64,000 nucleotides of DNA from Acidovorax sp. HDW3 (GTDB lineage: Bacteria > Pseudomonadota > Gammaproteobacteria > Burkholderiales > Burkholderiaceae_C): assembly GCF_011303755.1 (NCBI RefSeq), contig NZ_CP049885.1:1160001-1224000 (forward strand), read 5' to 3'. Within the stretch, counting starts at the first letter, position 1, and each line of letters begins with the position of its first letter. The notes under the pieces are model-generated. The model worked only from the letters and a program-made list of their open reading frames with translations. It was not told where the DNA came from and did not search any database. The translations under genes were made by a program, and so were the position numbers. This document shows positions 47,416-56,595 of this stretch, piece after piece.

Positions 47416-49272
47416 ATGTCTTACCTCGTCCTGGCGCGCAAGTACCGCCCGCGCAATTTCTCTGAAATGGTGGGCCAAGAGCATGTGGTGCAGGCGCTGA
47501 CCAATGCGCTCACGCAGCAGCGGTTGCACCATGCCTACCTGTTCACCGGTACGCGCGGTGTCGGCAAGACGACGGTCTCGCGCATTCTGGCCAAATCGCT
47601 CAACTGCCAGGGCGCGGACGGCCAGGGCGGCATCACCGCCCAGCCCTGCGGCGTGTGCCCGGCCTGCACGGCCATCGACAGCGGGCGCTTTCCCGACTAC
47701 ACCGAGCTCGACGCCGCCTCCAACCGGGGCGTCGATGAGGTGCAGGGCCTCTTGGAGCAGGCGGTGTACAAGCCGGTGCAGGGGCGCTTCAAGGTCTTCA
47801 TGATCGACGAAGTGCACATGCTCACCAACCAGGCCTTCAACGCCATGCTCAAGACGCTGGAGGAGCCGCCCGAGTACCTCAAGTTCGTGCTCGCCACCAC
47901 CGACCCGCAAAAAGTGCCGGTCACCGTGCTCTCGCGCTGCCTGCAGTTCAACCTGCGGCCCATGGCGCCCGAGACGGTGCTCGAACACCTCACGCACGTG
48001 CTGGCGCAAGAGAGCGTGCCCGCCGAGCCCCAGGCGCTGCGCCTGCTGGCGCGCGCGGCGCGCGGCTCCATGCGCGATGCGCTCTCGCTCACCGACCAGG
48101 CGATTGCCTTTGGCTGCGGCCAGCTGCAGGAGGCGGGCGTGCGCCAGATGCTGGGCGCGGTCGATCGCAGCTACATCTTTCGCCTGATCGAGGCCCTGGC
48201 GCTGGGCGACGGCGCCAGCGTGGTCGATACCGCCGAGGCCCTGCGCACGCACGGCCTCTCGGCTGCCGCCACGCTCGAAGACATGTGCGCTGTGCTGCAG
48301 CGCATGGCCGTGCTGCAGGCCGTGCCGCAGCGCGCCAGTGCCAGCGATGCCGACCCCGAGGCGCAGGAAACCGCGCGCCTGGCGCAGCTGCTGCCTGCCG
48401 ACGAAACCCAGCTGCTGTACAGCATCTGCCTGCATGGTCGGGGCGAGCTTGGCCTGGCGCCCGACGAATACGCCGCCCTCACCATGGCGCTGCTGCGCCC
48501 GCTGGCCTTCAAGCCCGCCGGCTTCGTGCCCGGTACGCTGGAAAAAAAAACTCTAGCGCCTGCGCCGGTTCAGCCGGCGAGCCCGGTGGCGCCGCCCCCA
48601 CCCCGGGCGCCTGAATCCCTGCCAGAACCCCGGCCAGAACCCGCGCCTGCGCCGGTTTCTGCGCCGCCGCCGCCGGCCCCCACCATCGCGCTGCCCGTGC
48701 GCTCGCTCGAAGAAGTGGCGCAGCCGCTGCCCGTGGAACCACCGCAGGCGCAGGAGGTGCCACCGGCCCCGCCAGCCGCAGCGCCAGCCGTTGTCGCCCT
48801 GCCGGTGCACGAGGCACCGGCGCCCAGCGAGCGCCTGCAGCCCCTGCCCGCAGCCGCCAAGGCCCTGGCCGCCGATTCGTTCGAGCCCAGTGCCGAAGGG
48901 GCTTTTTGGCACGCCACGGTGCAGCAGCTCATCGCCAGCGAGGCGATTACGGCCCTGGTCAGCCAGCTGGCGCTGCAGTCGCAGCTGGTGCAGCGTGCGG
49001 GCGACGCCTGGACGCTGCGCGTCGAGGCCCAGTCGCTGAACCAAGCCGTGGCGCGCGAGCGCCTGCGCGCGGCGCTGCAGGCGGCCGGCCATGCGAGCGT
49101 GCTCGACATCGAGGTCGGCCCCGTCACCGACACCCCGGCGCGGCGCAACGCCGCCGCTGCCAGCGCCCGCCAGCGCGCCGCCCAGGCGGTGGTCGAGCAA
49201 GACCCCCTGGTGCAGGCGCTGGTGCGCGATTACGACGCCAAAATCCTCCCAGGCAGCGTCAAGCCGCTCTGA
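47416..49272 (+). CDS. dnaX: DNA polymerase III tau (and probably gamma) subunit
   Basis: The clamp-loader ATPase is 618 residues. It has Walker [10 protein letters not shown] (45-53), a zinc module (CGVCPAC with an upstream Cys), DEVHML and domain III to about residue 375. A Pro/Ala-rich linker (about 378-450) and a C-terminal tau part (about 490-618) follow. At the domain III/linker border the frame crosses nine consecutive A bases, see the separate entry; slippage there would give a gamma-like product of about 379 residues. Confidence 0.96.
   Translation: MSYLVLARKYRPRNFSEMVGQEHVVQALTNALTQQRLHHAYLFTGTRGVGKTTVSRILAKSLNCQGADGQGGITAQPCGVCPACTAIDSGRFPDYTELDAASNRGVDEVQGLLEQAVYKPVQGRFKVFMIDEVHMLTNQAFNAMLKTLEEPPEYLKFVLATTDPQKVPVTVLSRCLQFNLRPMAPETVLEHLTHVLAQESVPAEPQALRLLARAARGSMRDALSLTDQAIAFGCGQLQEAGVRQMLGAVDRSYIFRLIEALALGDGASVVDTAEALRTHGLSAAATLEDMCAVLQRMAVLQAVPQRASASDADPEAQETARLAQLLPADETQLLYSICLHGRGELGLAPDEYAALTMALLRPLAFKPAGFVPGTLEKKTLAPAPVQPASPVAPPPPRAPESLPEPRPEPAPAPVSAPPPPAPTIALPVRSLEEVAQPLPVEPPQAQEVPPAPPAAAPAVVALPVHEAPAPSERLQPLPAAAKALAADSFEPSAEGAFWHATVQQLIASEAITALVSQLALQSQLVQRAGDAWTLRVEAQSLNQAVARERLRAALQAAGHASVLDIEVGPVTDTPARRNAAAASARQRAAQAVVEQDPLVQALVRDYDAKILPGSVKPL
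48542..48556 (+). other. A9 slippery run in dnaX with immediate out-of-frame stop
   Basis: GAA-AAA-AAA-ACT-CTA is read in frame. Loss of one A in the mRNA (or a +1 shift) gives AAA-CTC-TAG and stops at 48554-48556. The position, right after the AAA+/domain III part, is where gamma ends in bacteria that make it by slippage or frameshifting. Confidence 0.55.
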
Positions 49273-49307
49273 TCGTCATTCATCTCACCCGAAAAAAGGA
49301 AAACACC

Positions 49308-49640
49308 ATGTTCAACAAAGGACAACTCGCCGGCCTCATGAAGCAAGCCCAGGCGATGCAGGACAACCTGAAAAAGGCCCAGGAAGAGCTCGGCAACATC
49401 GAGGTCGAGGGCGAGTCCGGCGCCGGCCTGGTCAAGGTCGTCATGACCTGCAAGCACGACGTCAAGCGCATCACCATCGACCCCAGCCTGCTGGCCGAGG
49501 ACAAGGACATGCTCGAAGACCTGGTGGCCGCCGCTTTCAACGCCGCCGTGCGCCGCGCCGAGGAAACCTCGCAGGAGAAAATGGGCAAGCTCACCGCCGG
49601 TATGCCCGGCCTGCCCGGCGGCATGAAGTTCCCGTTCTAA
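49308..49640 (+). CDS. YbaB/EbfC nucleoid-associated protein
   Basis: This 110-residue DNA-binding protein has the family's [24 protein letters not shown] (two parts) and the [16 protein letters not shown] strand. It sits between dnaX and recR, the conserved order in many bacteria. AAAAAAGGAAAA precedes the ATG. Confidence 0.94.
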   Translation: MFNKGQLAGLMKQAQAMQDNLKKAQEELGNIEVEGESGAGLVKVVMTCKHDVKRITIDPSLLAEDKDMLEDLVAAAFNAAVRRAEETSQEKMGKLTAGMPGLPGGMKFPF

Positions 49641-49643
49641 GCC

Positions 49644-50234
49644 ATGGTGCACAGCGGCGCGCTCGATGCGCTGGTGCAGGCCCTGCGCCTGCTGCCGGGG
49701 GTGGGTGTCAAGTCGGCGCAGCGCATGGCCTTTCACCTGCTGCAGCGCGACCGCGACGGCGCTCTGCAGCTGGCCCAGGCGCTGCAGCAGGCGGTGCACG
49801 GCGTCGGGCATTGCGAGCGCTGCCACACATTCACCGAAGGCGCGCTCTGCGCCACCTGCCTGGACAGCGAGCGTGACGCCACGCGCCTGTGCGTGCTCGA
49901 AACCCCGGCCGACCAGGCGGCCATGGAGCGCACCGGCGCTTTCAACGGCCTGTATTTCGTCCTCATGGGGCGGCTCTCGCCGCTCGATGGCGTCGGCCCC
50001 AAGGACATCGGCCTGGCGCAGCTGCTCGCGCGCGCCAGCGATGGGGCGGTGCAGGAGGTCATCCTCGCCACCAGCTTCACCGCCGAGGGCGAGGCCACAG
50101 CCTACGCCATCAGCGAAGCCCTCAAGAGCCGGGGCCTGCAGGTCACGCGCCTGGCGCGCGGCGTGCCGGTGGGCAGCGAGCTGGAATACGTCGATTTGGG
50201 CACCATCGCCCATGCACTCGTGGCCAGGCGCTGA
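49644..50234 (+). CDS. recR: Recombination mediator RecR
   Basis: RecR works with RecO (and RecF) to load RecA. The 196-residue protein has a helix-hairpin-helix ([18 protein letters not shown]), the zinc motif [16 protein letters not shown] (about 53-68) and the Toprim domain ([17 protein letters not shown], split). Starts 3 bases after ybaB. Confidence 0.96.
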   Translation: MVHSGALDALVQALRLLPGVGVKSAQRMAFHLLQRDRDGALQLAQALQQAVHGVGHCERCHTFTEGALCATCLDSERDATRLCVLETPADQAAMERTGAFNGLYFVLMGRLSPLDGVGPKDIGLAQLLARASDGAVQEVILATSFTAEGEATAYAISEALKSRGLQVTRLARGVPVGSELEYVDLGTIAHALVARR

Positions 50235-50237
50235 TTT

Positions 50238-50292
50238 GCTATAAAAATAATAGCTGCTTGCGCTTGCTGGGTAAGCCCTAGAGGCTATTTTC
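50238..50292. repeat. Dispersed repeat copy between recR and mltD
   Basis: AATAGCTGCTTGCGCTTG...GTAAGCCCTAGAGGCTATT between convergent genes. Confidence 0.7.
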
Positions 50293-50298
50293 TTTTAA

Positions 50299-51780
50299 TT
50301 AACGCCGCTGGATCTTGGACGGCTTGCCGCCGCGCCGCTGCGGTGCGGTACTGCTTTTGTCTTTTTTGCTTGGGCCGCTGCTGGCGCGCAGCGGCAGGTG
50401 CAGAACCACCTGCTGGCCGGCCTTGAAGCTGGCGCTGGGCTTGACGTCGTTCCAGTCGGCGATGTTGGCGGCGCTGACCCGGTAGCGCTGCGCCAGGCTG
50501 GCGACGCTGTCGCGTTTGCCGGCGCGTACGAGGGTGCGGCGGGTGGTGATTTCGGGGGTGAGGGTGATCTGGCCGTTGTCTGCCAGGCGCTCGGTAACGT
50601 CGTGTTGTACTGCACTGCTGCGCGGCACGATCAGCGCCGAGCCGGCCTTGATCATCATGCGCGGTGGAATGTCGTTGAGGCTGCGCAGCGTGCCTTCGTT
50701 CATGCCGAGCTGCTTGGCGGCAGAGGCGACGCTCAAGGTGCTGGGGGCGGTCCAGACCGTCCAGCTGGCGTACTGCCCTTCGTCGTAGGCCTGCAGGTTG
50801 CGCCGAAAAACCTGGGCGTTGTCCCAGGGCAGCAGGATTTGCGGCGTGCCGGCGGCGAAGATCACCGGCTTGGTGTAGCCGGGGTTGAGGGCGCGAAAGT
50901 CTTTGGCATCGACGCTGGCGAGTTTGACCACCAGATCGACGTCGATGTCGCGCTCGATCTCCACGCTCTGGAAGTAGGGGTGGTTGGCAATGTCGGGCAG
51001 CTCGGCATGGAAGCCGTCGGGGTCGGCGACGATGTTCTTCACCGCCTGCAGCTTGGGCACGTACAGGCGCGTCTCGGTGGGCATTTTCAGCTCGGTGTAG
51101 CTCGTGCCCAGGCCCTGCTTCTGGTTGCGCGCGATGGCGCGGCTGACGCTGCCTTCGCCCCAGTTGTAGGCCGCCAGCGCCAGGTGCCAGTCGCCGAACA
51201 TGGCGTAGAGCTTTTGCAGGTAGTCCAGCGCGGCGCGCGTGGATGCCAGCACGTCGCGCCGGTCGTCACGAAAGGCGTTTTGCTTGAGGTCGAAGTAGTT
51301 GCCCGTGGCGGGCATGAACTGCCACATGCCGGCGGCGCGGGCGCTCGATACCGCCTGCGGGTTGAAGGCGCTTTCGATGTAGGGCAGCAGCGCCAGTTCG
51401 GTCGGCATTCCCCGGCGTTCGAGCTCTTCGACGATGTGAAACAGGTACTTGGACGAGCGCTGCGTCATGCGCAGGATGTAGTCCGGGCGCGTGGCGTACC
51501 ACTGCTCGCGCTCTTGCACCAGGTCGTCTTGCAGGTCGGGCATGGCAAAGCCCCGGCGGATGCGCTCCCACAAATCGGCCGGCGGTGTGAGCGAGGCGAC
51601 ACCGCTGCGCTGCGCCTGGCCGGGCGTGATGGGCTTGAGCGGCCCGCCGGGAATGAAGGCGTTGCTGGCCGAGGTCTGGGTGTCGCTGGCGCTGTCCGGG
51701 TTTTCGCCTTGGCTTTGGGTGGTGGCACAGCCGGTGAGCCACAGCAGGCTGGCGAGCAGCCAAAAGTGCAGAATTTTCAT
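50299..51780 (-). CDS. mltD: MltD-like membrane-bound lytic murein transglycosylase
   Basis: The 493-residue lipoprotein has a signal peptide ending LLWLTGC (Cys18), an SLT domain (about 130-260) with the catalytic Glu in YIESAFNPQA and AAGMWQFMPATG, and two LysM-like modules near the C-terminus (about 345-395 and 430-470). It cleaves peptidoglycan glycan strands. The start ATG overlaps the gloB stop (ATGA). The C-terminal tail is basic (KKDKSS...PSKIQRR). Confidence 0.93.
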   Translation of the reverse strand: MKILHFWLLASLLWLTGCATTQSQGENPDSASDTQTSASNAFIPGGPLKPITPGQAQRSGVASLTPPADLWERIRRGFAMPDLQDDLVQEREQWYATRPDYILRMTQRSSKYLFHIVEELERRGMPTELALLPYIESAFNPQAVSSARAAGMWQFMPATGNYFDLKQNAFRDDRRDVLASTRAALDYLQKLYAMFGDWHLALAAYNWGEGSVSRAIARNQKQGLGTSYTELKMPTETRLYVPKLQAVKNIVADPDGFHAELPDIANHPYFQSVEIERDIDVDLVVKLASVDAKDFRALNPGYTKPVIFAAGTPQILLPWDNAQVFRRNLQAYDEGQYASWTVWTAPSTLSVASAAKQLGMNEGTLRSLNDIPPRMMIKAGSALIVPRSSAVQHDVTERLADNGQITLTPEITTRRTLVRAGKRDSVASLAQRYRVSAANIADWNDVKPSASFKAGQQVVLHLPLRASSGPSKKDKSSTAPQRRGGKPSKIQRR

Positions 51781-52553
51781 TGGAAATCGTCTTTCCAGGC
51801 GCGCAGTGCGGCCAGTATGGCGGCGCCGTCGTCGGTGTTCAGGTGCGGCACGCGCGCGCGGGCAGCGGCTTGCACTGCTGGCACTTGCGTGCGCAAAAAA
51901 GGGTTGATGGCGCATTCCTGCGCCATGGTCGAGGGCAGGGTGGGGCGGCCCTGCGCGCGCAGCGCCTGGCAATGCGCCTGGTACTGCTGCAGGGCCGGGT
52001 TGTGCGGCTCTACGGCCAGGGCAAAGCGCAGGTTGGAGAGGGTGTACTCGTGTGCGCAACAGACGCGGGTGCGGCCCGGCAGCGCGGCCAGGCGCGTGAG
52101 CGCGGTGTGCATCTGCGCCGCCGTGCCCTCGAACAGGCGCCCACAGCCGCCGGAGAACAGCGTGTCGCCGCAAAACAGCAGCGGCGCGCCATCGACGTCG
52201 GGGCAAAAATACGCGATGTGACCGGCGGTGTGGCCAGGCACATCGAGTACTTGCCAGTGCAGCCCCAGCGTCTGGCAGGGCTGGCCGGCCATCAGGGGGG
52301 TGTAGGGGCCGGGAATGGCCTCCTGCGCCGGGCCAAAAACTGGGGCGCCGGTGGCGGCACGCAGCTGCGCCACGCCACCGACATGGTCGCCGTGGTGGTG
52401 CGTGACTAGAATTGCCTGCAGCTGCAGGCCGTGCTGCTGCAGCGCCTGCAGCACCGGTGCAGCCGCCCCCGGATCGACGACCAGGGCGCGTTGCGCGTCG
52501 TGCAGCATCCAGATGTAGTTGTCGGTAAAGGCAGGCAGCGGCAGCAAATTCAT
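51777..52553 (-). CDS. gloB: Hydroxyacylglutathione hydrolase (glyoxalase II)
   Basis: The 258-residue metallo-beta-lactamase-fold enzyme hydrolyses S-lactoylglutathione. It has the dinuclear metal motif THHHGDHVGG (about 51-60), the DVPGHTAGHIAY motif and the C-terminal glyoxalase II part. It forms a two-gene unit with mltD. Its ATG at 52553 overlaps, on the other strand, the ATG of the methyltransferase gene. Confidence 0.95.
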   Translation of the reverse strand: MNLLPLPAFTDNYIWMLHDAQRALVVDPGAAAPVLQALQQHGLQLQAILVTHHHGDHVGGVAQLRAATGAPVFGPAQEAIPGPYTPLMAGQPCQTLGLHWQVLDVPGHTAGHIAYFCPDVDGAPLLFCGDTLFSGGCGRLFEGTAAQMHTALTRLAALPGRTRVCCAHEYTLSNLRFALAVEPHNPALQQYQAHCQALRAQGRPTLPSTMAQECAINPFLRTQVPAVQAAARARVPHLNTDDGAAILAALRAWKDDFQ

Positions 52554-53343
52554 GAGCGACGAAATTATAGGTTTGCACCATTGGTTCGAGTCCGCCCCCG
52601 GGCGCTACCTGCTCGATTGGGAGCAGGCGCGCCTGGACGCGGCCGTGGCCGATGTGTTTGGCTACCAGGCACTGCAAATCGGCTTGCCGTGGCTCGACGG
52701 CCTGCGCTGCAACCGGATGCCGCAGCGCTGGCTGGCGCTCGATGCTGCTTATCTTGGCCTGGACGTGGCCGCGCCCGCGCTCTGGGCGCAGGCGCAGGCG
52801 CTGCCATTTGCCGACAACAGCCTGGATTTGGTGTTGTTGCCGCACAGCCTGGAGCACAGCCAGGATCCGCACGCTGCGCTGCGCGAAGTGGCGCGTGTGC
52901 TGGTGCCCGAGGGGCGGGTGGTGGTCTGCGGCATCAATCCAGCCAGCCTGTGGGGCTTGCGCCAGCTGCGCGCGCGCTGGGGGCAGCGCTGGGGGGCGCG
53001 CCTGTATTTGCCTGACGAGGGCCAGTTCATCGCCCCCTGGCGCCTGCGTGATTGGTTGCGTCTGCTTGACTTTGAAGTCGAGAGCACGCAGTTTGGTTGC
53101 TGGCGGCCTGCGGTGCGCTCGGGCGGTTGGCTGCAGCAGTGGCGCTGGCTGGATGCGGCGGGTGCGCGCTGGTGGCCGATACTCGGGGCCGCGTATTTCA
53201 TGGTTGCCGTCAAGCGCGTGCACGGTATGCGCCTGCTCGAACCCGCCTGGCGCCAGCGCCGGCGGCGCCTGGCGGCGACCGCTGCCCTGGCGCGCCGGGG
53301 CAAGGCGCCGCTGGCGGGCCAGCGTTTTCATCACAAGGATTGA
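52552..53343 (+). CDS. SAM-dependent methyltransferase, class I
   Basis: The 263-residue protein has a divergent glycine-rich SAM loop, but [36 protein letters not shown] (in parts) is the classic Methyltransf_11 motif IV-VI. A paralogue of unknown function is found next to gloB and rnhA in many betaproteobacteria. The C-terminus is Arg-rich. It starts within the same CATG as gloB, read in the opposite direction. Confidence 0.85.
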   Translation: MSDEIIGLHHWFESAPGRYLLDWEQARLDAAVADVFGYQALQIGLPWLDGLRCNRMPQRWLALDAAYLGLDVAAPALWAQAQALPFADNSLDLVLLPHSLEHSQDPHAALREVARVLVPEGRVVVCGINPASLWGLRQLRARWGQRWGARLYLPDEGQFIAPWRLRDWLRLLDFEVESTQFGCWRPAVRSGGWLQQWRWLDAAGARWWPILGAAYFMVAVKRVHGMRLLEPAWRQRRRRLAATAALARRGKAPLAGQRFHHKD

Positions 53344-53345
53344 GT

Positions 53346-53792
53346 TTGAACGAAGTTGAGATCTATACCGACGGGGCCTGCAAAGGCAATCCGGGGCCCG
53401 GTGGCTGGGGCGTGCTGCTGCGCGCCGGCAGCGTTGAAAAAGAGCTGTGGGGCGGGGCCCTGGACACGACCAACAACCGCATGGAGATGCAGGCCGTGAT
53501 CGAGGCCCTCTCGGCCTTGAAGCGCCCCTGCGCCGTTACGCTGTACCTGGACAGCCAATACGTGCGCAAGGGCATCACCGAATGGATCCATGGCTGGAAA
53601 GCCAAGGGCTGGCGCACGGCGAGCAAGGAGCCGGTGAAGAACGTCGAGCTTTGGCAGCAGCTCGATCACCTCGTCAGCCAGGCGGGGCACCGCATTGAGT
53701 GGCGCTGGGTCAAGGGCCATGCGGGCAACCCGGGCAATGAGCGCGCCGACCAGCTTGCCAACCGGGGCGTGGAGCAGGCGCTGGGGCGCTGA
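53346..53792 (+). CDS. rnhA: Ribonuclease HI
   Basis: This 148-residue enzyme degrades the RNA of RNA-DNA hybrids. The catalytic residues are in [14 protein letters not shown] (Asp9), NRMEMQA (Glu47) and YLDSQYV (Asp69). The start is TTG at 53346 ([10 protein letters not shown]), with AAGGA upstream in the methyltransferase 3' end; no ATG is available nearby. Confidence 0.94.
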   Translation: MNEVEIYTDGACKGNPGPGGWGVLLRAGSVEKELWGGALDTTNNRMEMQAVIEALSALKRPCAVTLYLDSQYVRKGITEWIHGWKAKGWRTASKEPVKNVELWQQLDHLVSQAGHRIEWRWVKGHAGNPGNERADQLANRGVEQALGR

Positions 53793-53799
53793 CGCAGTG

Positions 53800-54117
53800 C
53801 TACGCCCGTAGCGCCTGCTGCAATACCGCCAGGTCTTGCGGGCGCACTACGCGGGCCACCTCCTGGCCGGCGCGCAGCACGATCAGCGTCGGCCAGAGCT
53901 TGACGCCAAAGCTGCGCCCCAGGCGCTGTCCCTTGCCGTCTTCGACCTTGATGTGCTCGATCTGCGGGTGCGAAGCCAGGGCGGCTGCGATCAGCGGTTG
54001 TGCGCCTTGGCAGTGGCCGCACCAGGGGGCACCGAATTCGAGCAAGCTGGTGCCGGGCAGGGCGTCGATGGCCTCGCGCGTCGGGGCCTGGGGCAGGTGC
54101 TGGGCTTGGTAAGGCAT
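53800..54117 (-). CDS. Thioredoxin-family protein with CGHC active site
   Basis: The 105-residue thioredoxin fold has the redox motif APWCGHCQGAQP (about 30-41) and the cis-Pro in LWPTLIVL. CGHC is more typical of disulfide isomerases than of reducing thioredoxins (CGPC), so it may be more oxidising. No signal peptide. Last gene of the moaA-mobA-GNAT unit, 7 bases after the GNAT gene. Confidence 0.88.
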   Translation of the reverse strand: MPYQAQHLPQAPTREAIDALPGTSLLEFGAPWCGHCQGAQPLIAAALASHPQIEHIKVEDGKGQRLGRSFGVKLWPTLIVLRAGQEVARVVRPQDLAVLQQALRA

Positions 54118-54124
54118 GGCAAAT

Positions 54125-54655
54125 CTACGTCCGTGGATGCAGGGGGCGGTTCATGTGCAGGGCATCGTACGCCTGCCCGGCGACGATGAGTGCACGCGGC
54201 TGCAATCCCCAGGCGACGAAGCCCAGGCTTTCGTACAGGCGCACCACGTGGGTGTTGCTGGCGGTCACGGTCAGGGTCAGCTGTTCCAGGCCCGGCACCC
54301 GCACCGCCACCATCAGCATGTGCTGCAGCAAGCTGCGGCCCAGCCCTTGGCGCTGGGCGCTGGGGGTTACGCACATGCCGACCAGTTGCGCGCTGTGGCG
54401 TTGTTGGGCTGGCAGGGCGCGTTCGCAGCCCAGGCAACCCACCAGGGTGTGGCGGGCATCGAAGGCGCCCAGAAAAAACGTGCCTGATAACGGCGAGCCA
54501 AAGCGTGGCGCGTAGGCCTGGGCTGGCTGCAAGCGGGCGCTGGCGTAGTTGGCGGCAAAGGCTTCAGGGGCGCAGCGCAGGGCTTCGTCGCGCAGGCGTT
54601 TGTAGGCTGGTGCGTCGGCTGCGCCCAGGGGGCGAATACGTGCCGTCGTGCTCAT
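54125..54655 (-). CDS. GNAT family N-acetyltransferase
   Basis: The 176-residue protein shows the acetyl-CoA site VTPSAQRQGLGRSLLQHML (R-Q-G-L-G-R, about 110-128) and the later LTVTASNTHVVRLYESLGF. Substrate unknown. Its ATG overlaps the mobA stop, so it is co-translated with the molybdopterin genes, though no functional link is known. Confidence 0.85.
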   Translation of the reverse strand: MSTTARIRPLGAADAPAYKRLRDEALRCAPEAFAANYASARLQPAQAYAPRFGSPLSGTFFLGAFDARHTLVGCLGCERALPAQQRHSAQLVGMCVTPSAQRQGLGRSLLQHMLMVAVRVPGLEQLTLTVTASNTHVVRLYESLGFVAWGLQPRALIVAGQAYDALHMNRPLHPRT

Positions 54656-55299
54656 GGTGATGGCTGCTGCAGCGCCTGCAGCTCGGCCAGGGTATTGGCG
54701 TTGGCAAAGGCGTGTGGTGCGTCGCCGGGCTGGTTAAAGGGGGCCAGGGCGCAGCCAGCTTGCGCCGCCCAGGCGCCAATCTGGCGTCCACCCGCATCGG
54801 TATAGCGCTGCAGGCTGGGCAGCAGACTGCGTTGCAACAGGCAAAACACCGGCTGGCGGCGCAATGGGCTGGGCGCCGTGGTTTGTCCTGGGCTGTGTTC
54901 AGGGGCGCAGGCCATGGCCAAGGGGACTTGCGCGCTCTGGGCGGCAGCGAGCAGGCGCTGTGCCAGGTCGAGGGGAAAAAGCGGGCTGTCGCAGGGCACG
55001 GTCAGCAGCCAGGGCGTGTGGCAGTGCGCCAGCCCGGTGAGAAAGCCCGCCAGGGGGCCGGCGTAGCCCTCCAGGGAGTCGGTCAGCACGGGGGCGGCGT
55101 AGGGCGCGGCCAGGGCCTGGTACTGCTCCAGGTGGCGGTTGGCGCTGATGAGCAGCGGCCCGACCTGCGGCGCCAGGCGCACCAGCGCGTGCTGCGCCAG
55201 CGGCTGGCCGTGCAGCAGCTGCAGGCCCTTGTCCACCCCCCCCATGCGGCTGCCCTGGCCGCCAGCGAGCAGCAGGCCGGTGATGTCGTGCGGCTTCAT
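54652..55299 (-). CDS. mobA: Molybdenum cofactor guanylyltransferase MobA
   Basis: It adds GMP to molybdopterin to make the bis-MGD cofactor used by nitrate reductases. The 215-residue protein has the nucleotide-binding [17 protein letters not shown] (about 9-25) and [13 protein letters not shown] (metal Asp). ATG at 55299 overlaps the moaA stop (ATGA). Confidence 0.92.
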   Translation of the reverse strand: MKPHDITGLLLAGGQGSRMGGVDKGLQLLHGQPLAQHALVRLAPQVGPLLISANRHLEQYQALAAPYAAPVLTDSLEGYAGPLAGFLTGLAHCHTPWLLTVPCDSPLFPLDLAQRLLAAAQSAQVPLAMACAPEHSPGQTTAPSPLRRQPVFCLLQRSLLPSLQRYTDAGGRQIGAWAAQAGCALAPFNQPGDAPHAFANANTLAELQALQQPSP

Positions 55300-56438
55300 C
55301 CGCCGATGTAGCTCATCTCGATGCGCCGTGCCTGGCCGTCGCTGGTGTCGGCCGGCAGGCTGGCGCGCAGCTCCGAGTAGCGGTCGCTGCGGCCTTGCCA
55401 GATGTGGGCGATGGCGGTGCTCAGCTGCGCGTCGCTGGCGGTGCTGCGCAGCAGGCTGCGCAGATCCCAGCCCTGGCTGGCGAACAGGCACAGGTAGAGC
55501 CGGCCTTCCATCGACAGGCGGGCGCGGTTGCAGGCGCCGCAAAAGGCTTCGGTCACGCTGCTGATGACGCCGATTTCGCCCAGCGCCGGGTCGTGTCGGC
55601 CCTGGGCGTCGGCCCAGCCCCAGCGCTTGGCGGTTTCTCCGGGTGCCTGGGCGGCCAACGGCACCAGTGGCAGCGCGGCCTGCAGGCGGGCGATGACTTC
55701 GGTCGATGGCACGACCTGATCCATGCGCCAGCCGTTGGTGGCGCCGACGTCCATGTATTCGATGAAACGCAGCGTGATGCCGCTGCCACGAAAATGCTGC
55801 GCCATGCGCACGATCTCGTGGTCGTTGGTGCCGCGCTTGACCACCATATTGACCTTGATGCGCTGCAGTCCGGCGGCTTGGGCGGCGTCGATGCCGGCGA
55901 GCACCTCGGCGACCGGAAAATCGACATCGTTCATGCGCCGAAAAATGGCGTCGTCCAGGCTGTCGAGGCTGATGGTGACGCGGTCGAGCCCCGCTGCCTT
56001 GAGCACGGATGCCTTGCGCGCCAGTAGCGAACCATTGGTGGTGAGGGTGAGCTCGGGTTTGCGCCCTTCGGTGGTGTGCAGCTGTGCCAGCTGTGCTACC
56101 AATTTTTCCAGACCTTTGCGCAGCAGCGGCTCGCCGCCGGTGAGGCGAATTTTTTGCACCCCGTGCTGCAGAAACAGTTGCGCCAAGCGGGTGATTTCTT
56201 CAAAACTGAGCAGTGCGCTGTGCGGTAGGTAGCGGTACTGGGTATCGAACACCTCCTTGGGCATACAGTAGCTGCAGCGAAAGTTGCAGCGGTCTGTGAC
56301 GCTGATGCGCAGATCGCGCAGGGGGCGTTGCCAGTGGTCGGTGAGTTCACCCGACGCTGGCTCCAGGGCCCCCAGGGGCAAGGGGGGCACCAGCGCCAGG
56401 GCGCGCTGGTCCACAAGAGGAATGACACGTTCAGCCAT
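55296..56438 (-). CDS. moaA: GTP 3',8-cyclase MoaA
   Basis: MoaA starts molybdopterin synthesis by converting GTP to 3',8-cyclo-GTP. The 380-residue radical SAM enzyme has CNFRCSYC near residue 52, [11 protein letters not shown], and the second cluster motif [13 protein letters not shown]...C. It ends with the essential Gly-Gly (YIGG). A roughly 40-residue N-terminal extension precedes the usual start. It opens the moaA-mobA-GNAT-thioredoxin unit and has an FNR/DNR box about 54 bases upstream. Confidence 0.94.
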   Translation of the reverse strand: MAERVIPLVDQRALALVPPLPLGALEPASGELTDHWQRPLRDLRISVTDRCNFRCSYCMPKEVFDTQYRYLPHSALLSFEEITRLAQLFLQHGVQKIRLTGGEPLLRKGLEKLVAQLAQLHTTEGRKPELTLTTNGSLLARKASVLKAAGLDRVTISLDSLDDAIFRRMNDVDFPVAEVLAGIDAAQAAGLQRIKVNMVVKRGTNDHEIVRMAQHFRGSGITLRFIEYMDVGATNGWRMDQVVPSTEVIARLQAALPLVPLAAQAPGETAKRWGWADAQGRHDPALGEIGVISSVTEAFCGACNRARLSMEGRLYLCLFASQGWDLRSLLRSTASDAQLSTAIAHIWQGRSDRYSELRASLPADTSDGQARRIEMSYIGG

Positions 56439-56491
56439 GGCTGAAATTGTGCCCCATGGCTTGGGTAGGGGGATGGGTGCTTTGCGTGCGT

Positions 56492-56505
56492 TTGATGTTG
56501 GTCAA
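56492..56505. promoter_or_regulatory. FNR/DNR box between moaA and the PilJ-like trio
   Basis: TTGAT-GTTG-GTCAA matches the Crp/Fnr-type anaerobic operator (TTGAT-N4-RTCAA) in all ten half-site positions. Rightward, TTGACA (56530) and CATATT/TATTGT (about 56534-56541) are possible core elements. Leftward the -10 for moaA is not obvious. It may serve either or both genes. Confidence 0.68.
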
Positions 56506-56595
56506 GGCTTGGCGTGGATTGGGCGTTGGTTGACATATTGTGGTCGCCATAATTTGTACTGTCCGCGCCCTTGCGCGCCTACTCTTTTGATCGCC

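Noticed and set aside
48285-48614. Independent ORF or frameshifted tau in the -1 frame of dnaX
   Set aside because: Only a shadow frame; the main frame is intact, so the A9 run is not an assembly indel that breaks the gene, and the +1 stop gives the simpler gamma product.
56439-56595. Molybdenum-cofactor riboswitch in front of moaA
   Set aside because: The 157-base region is too short and lacks a recognisable set of conserved stems; the FNR/DNR box explains the regulation better.
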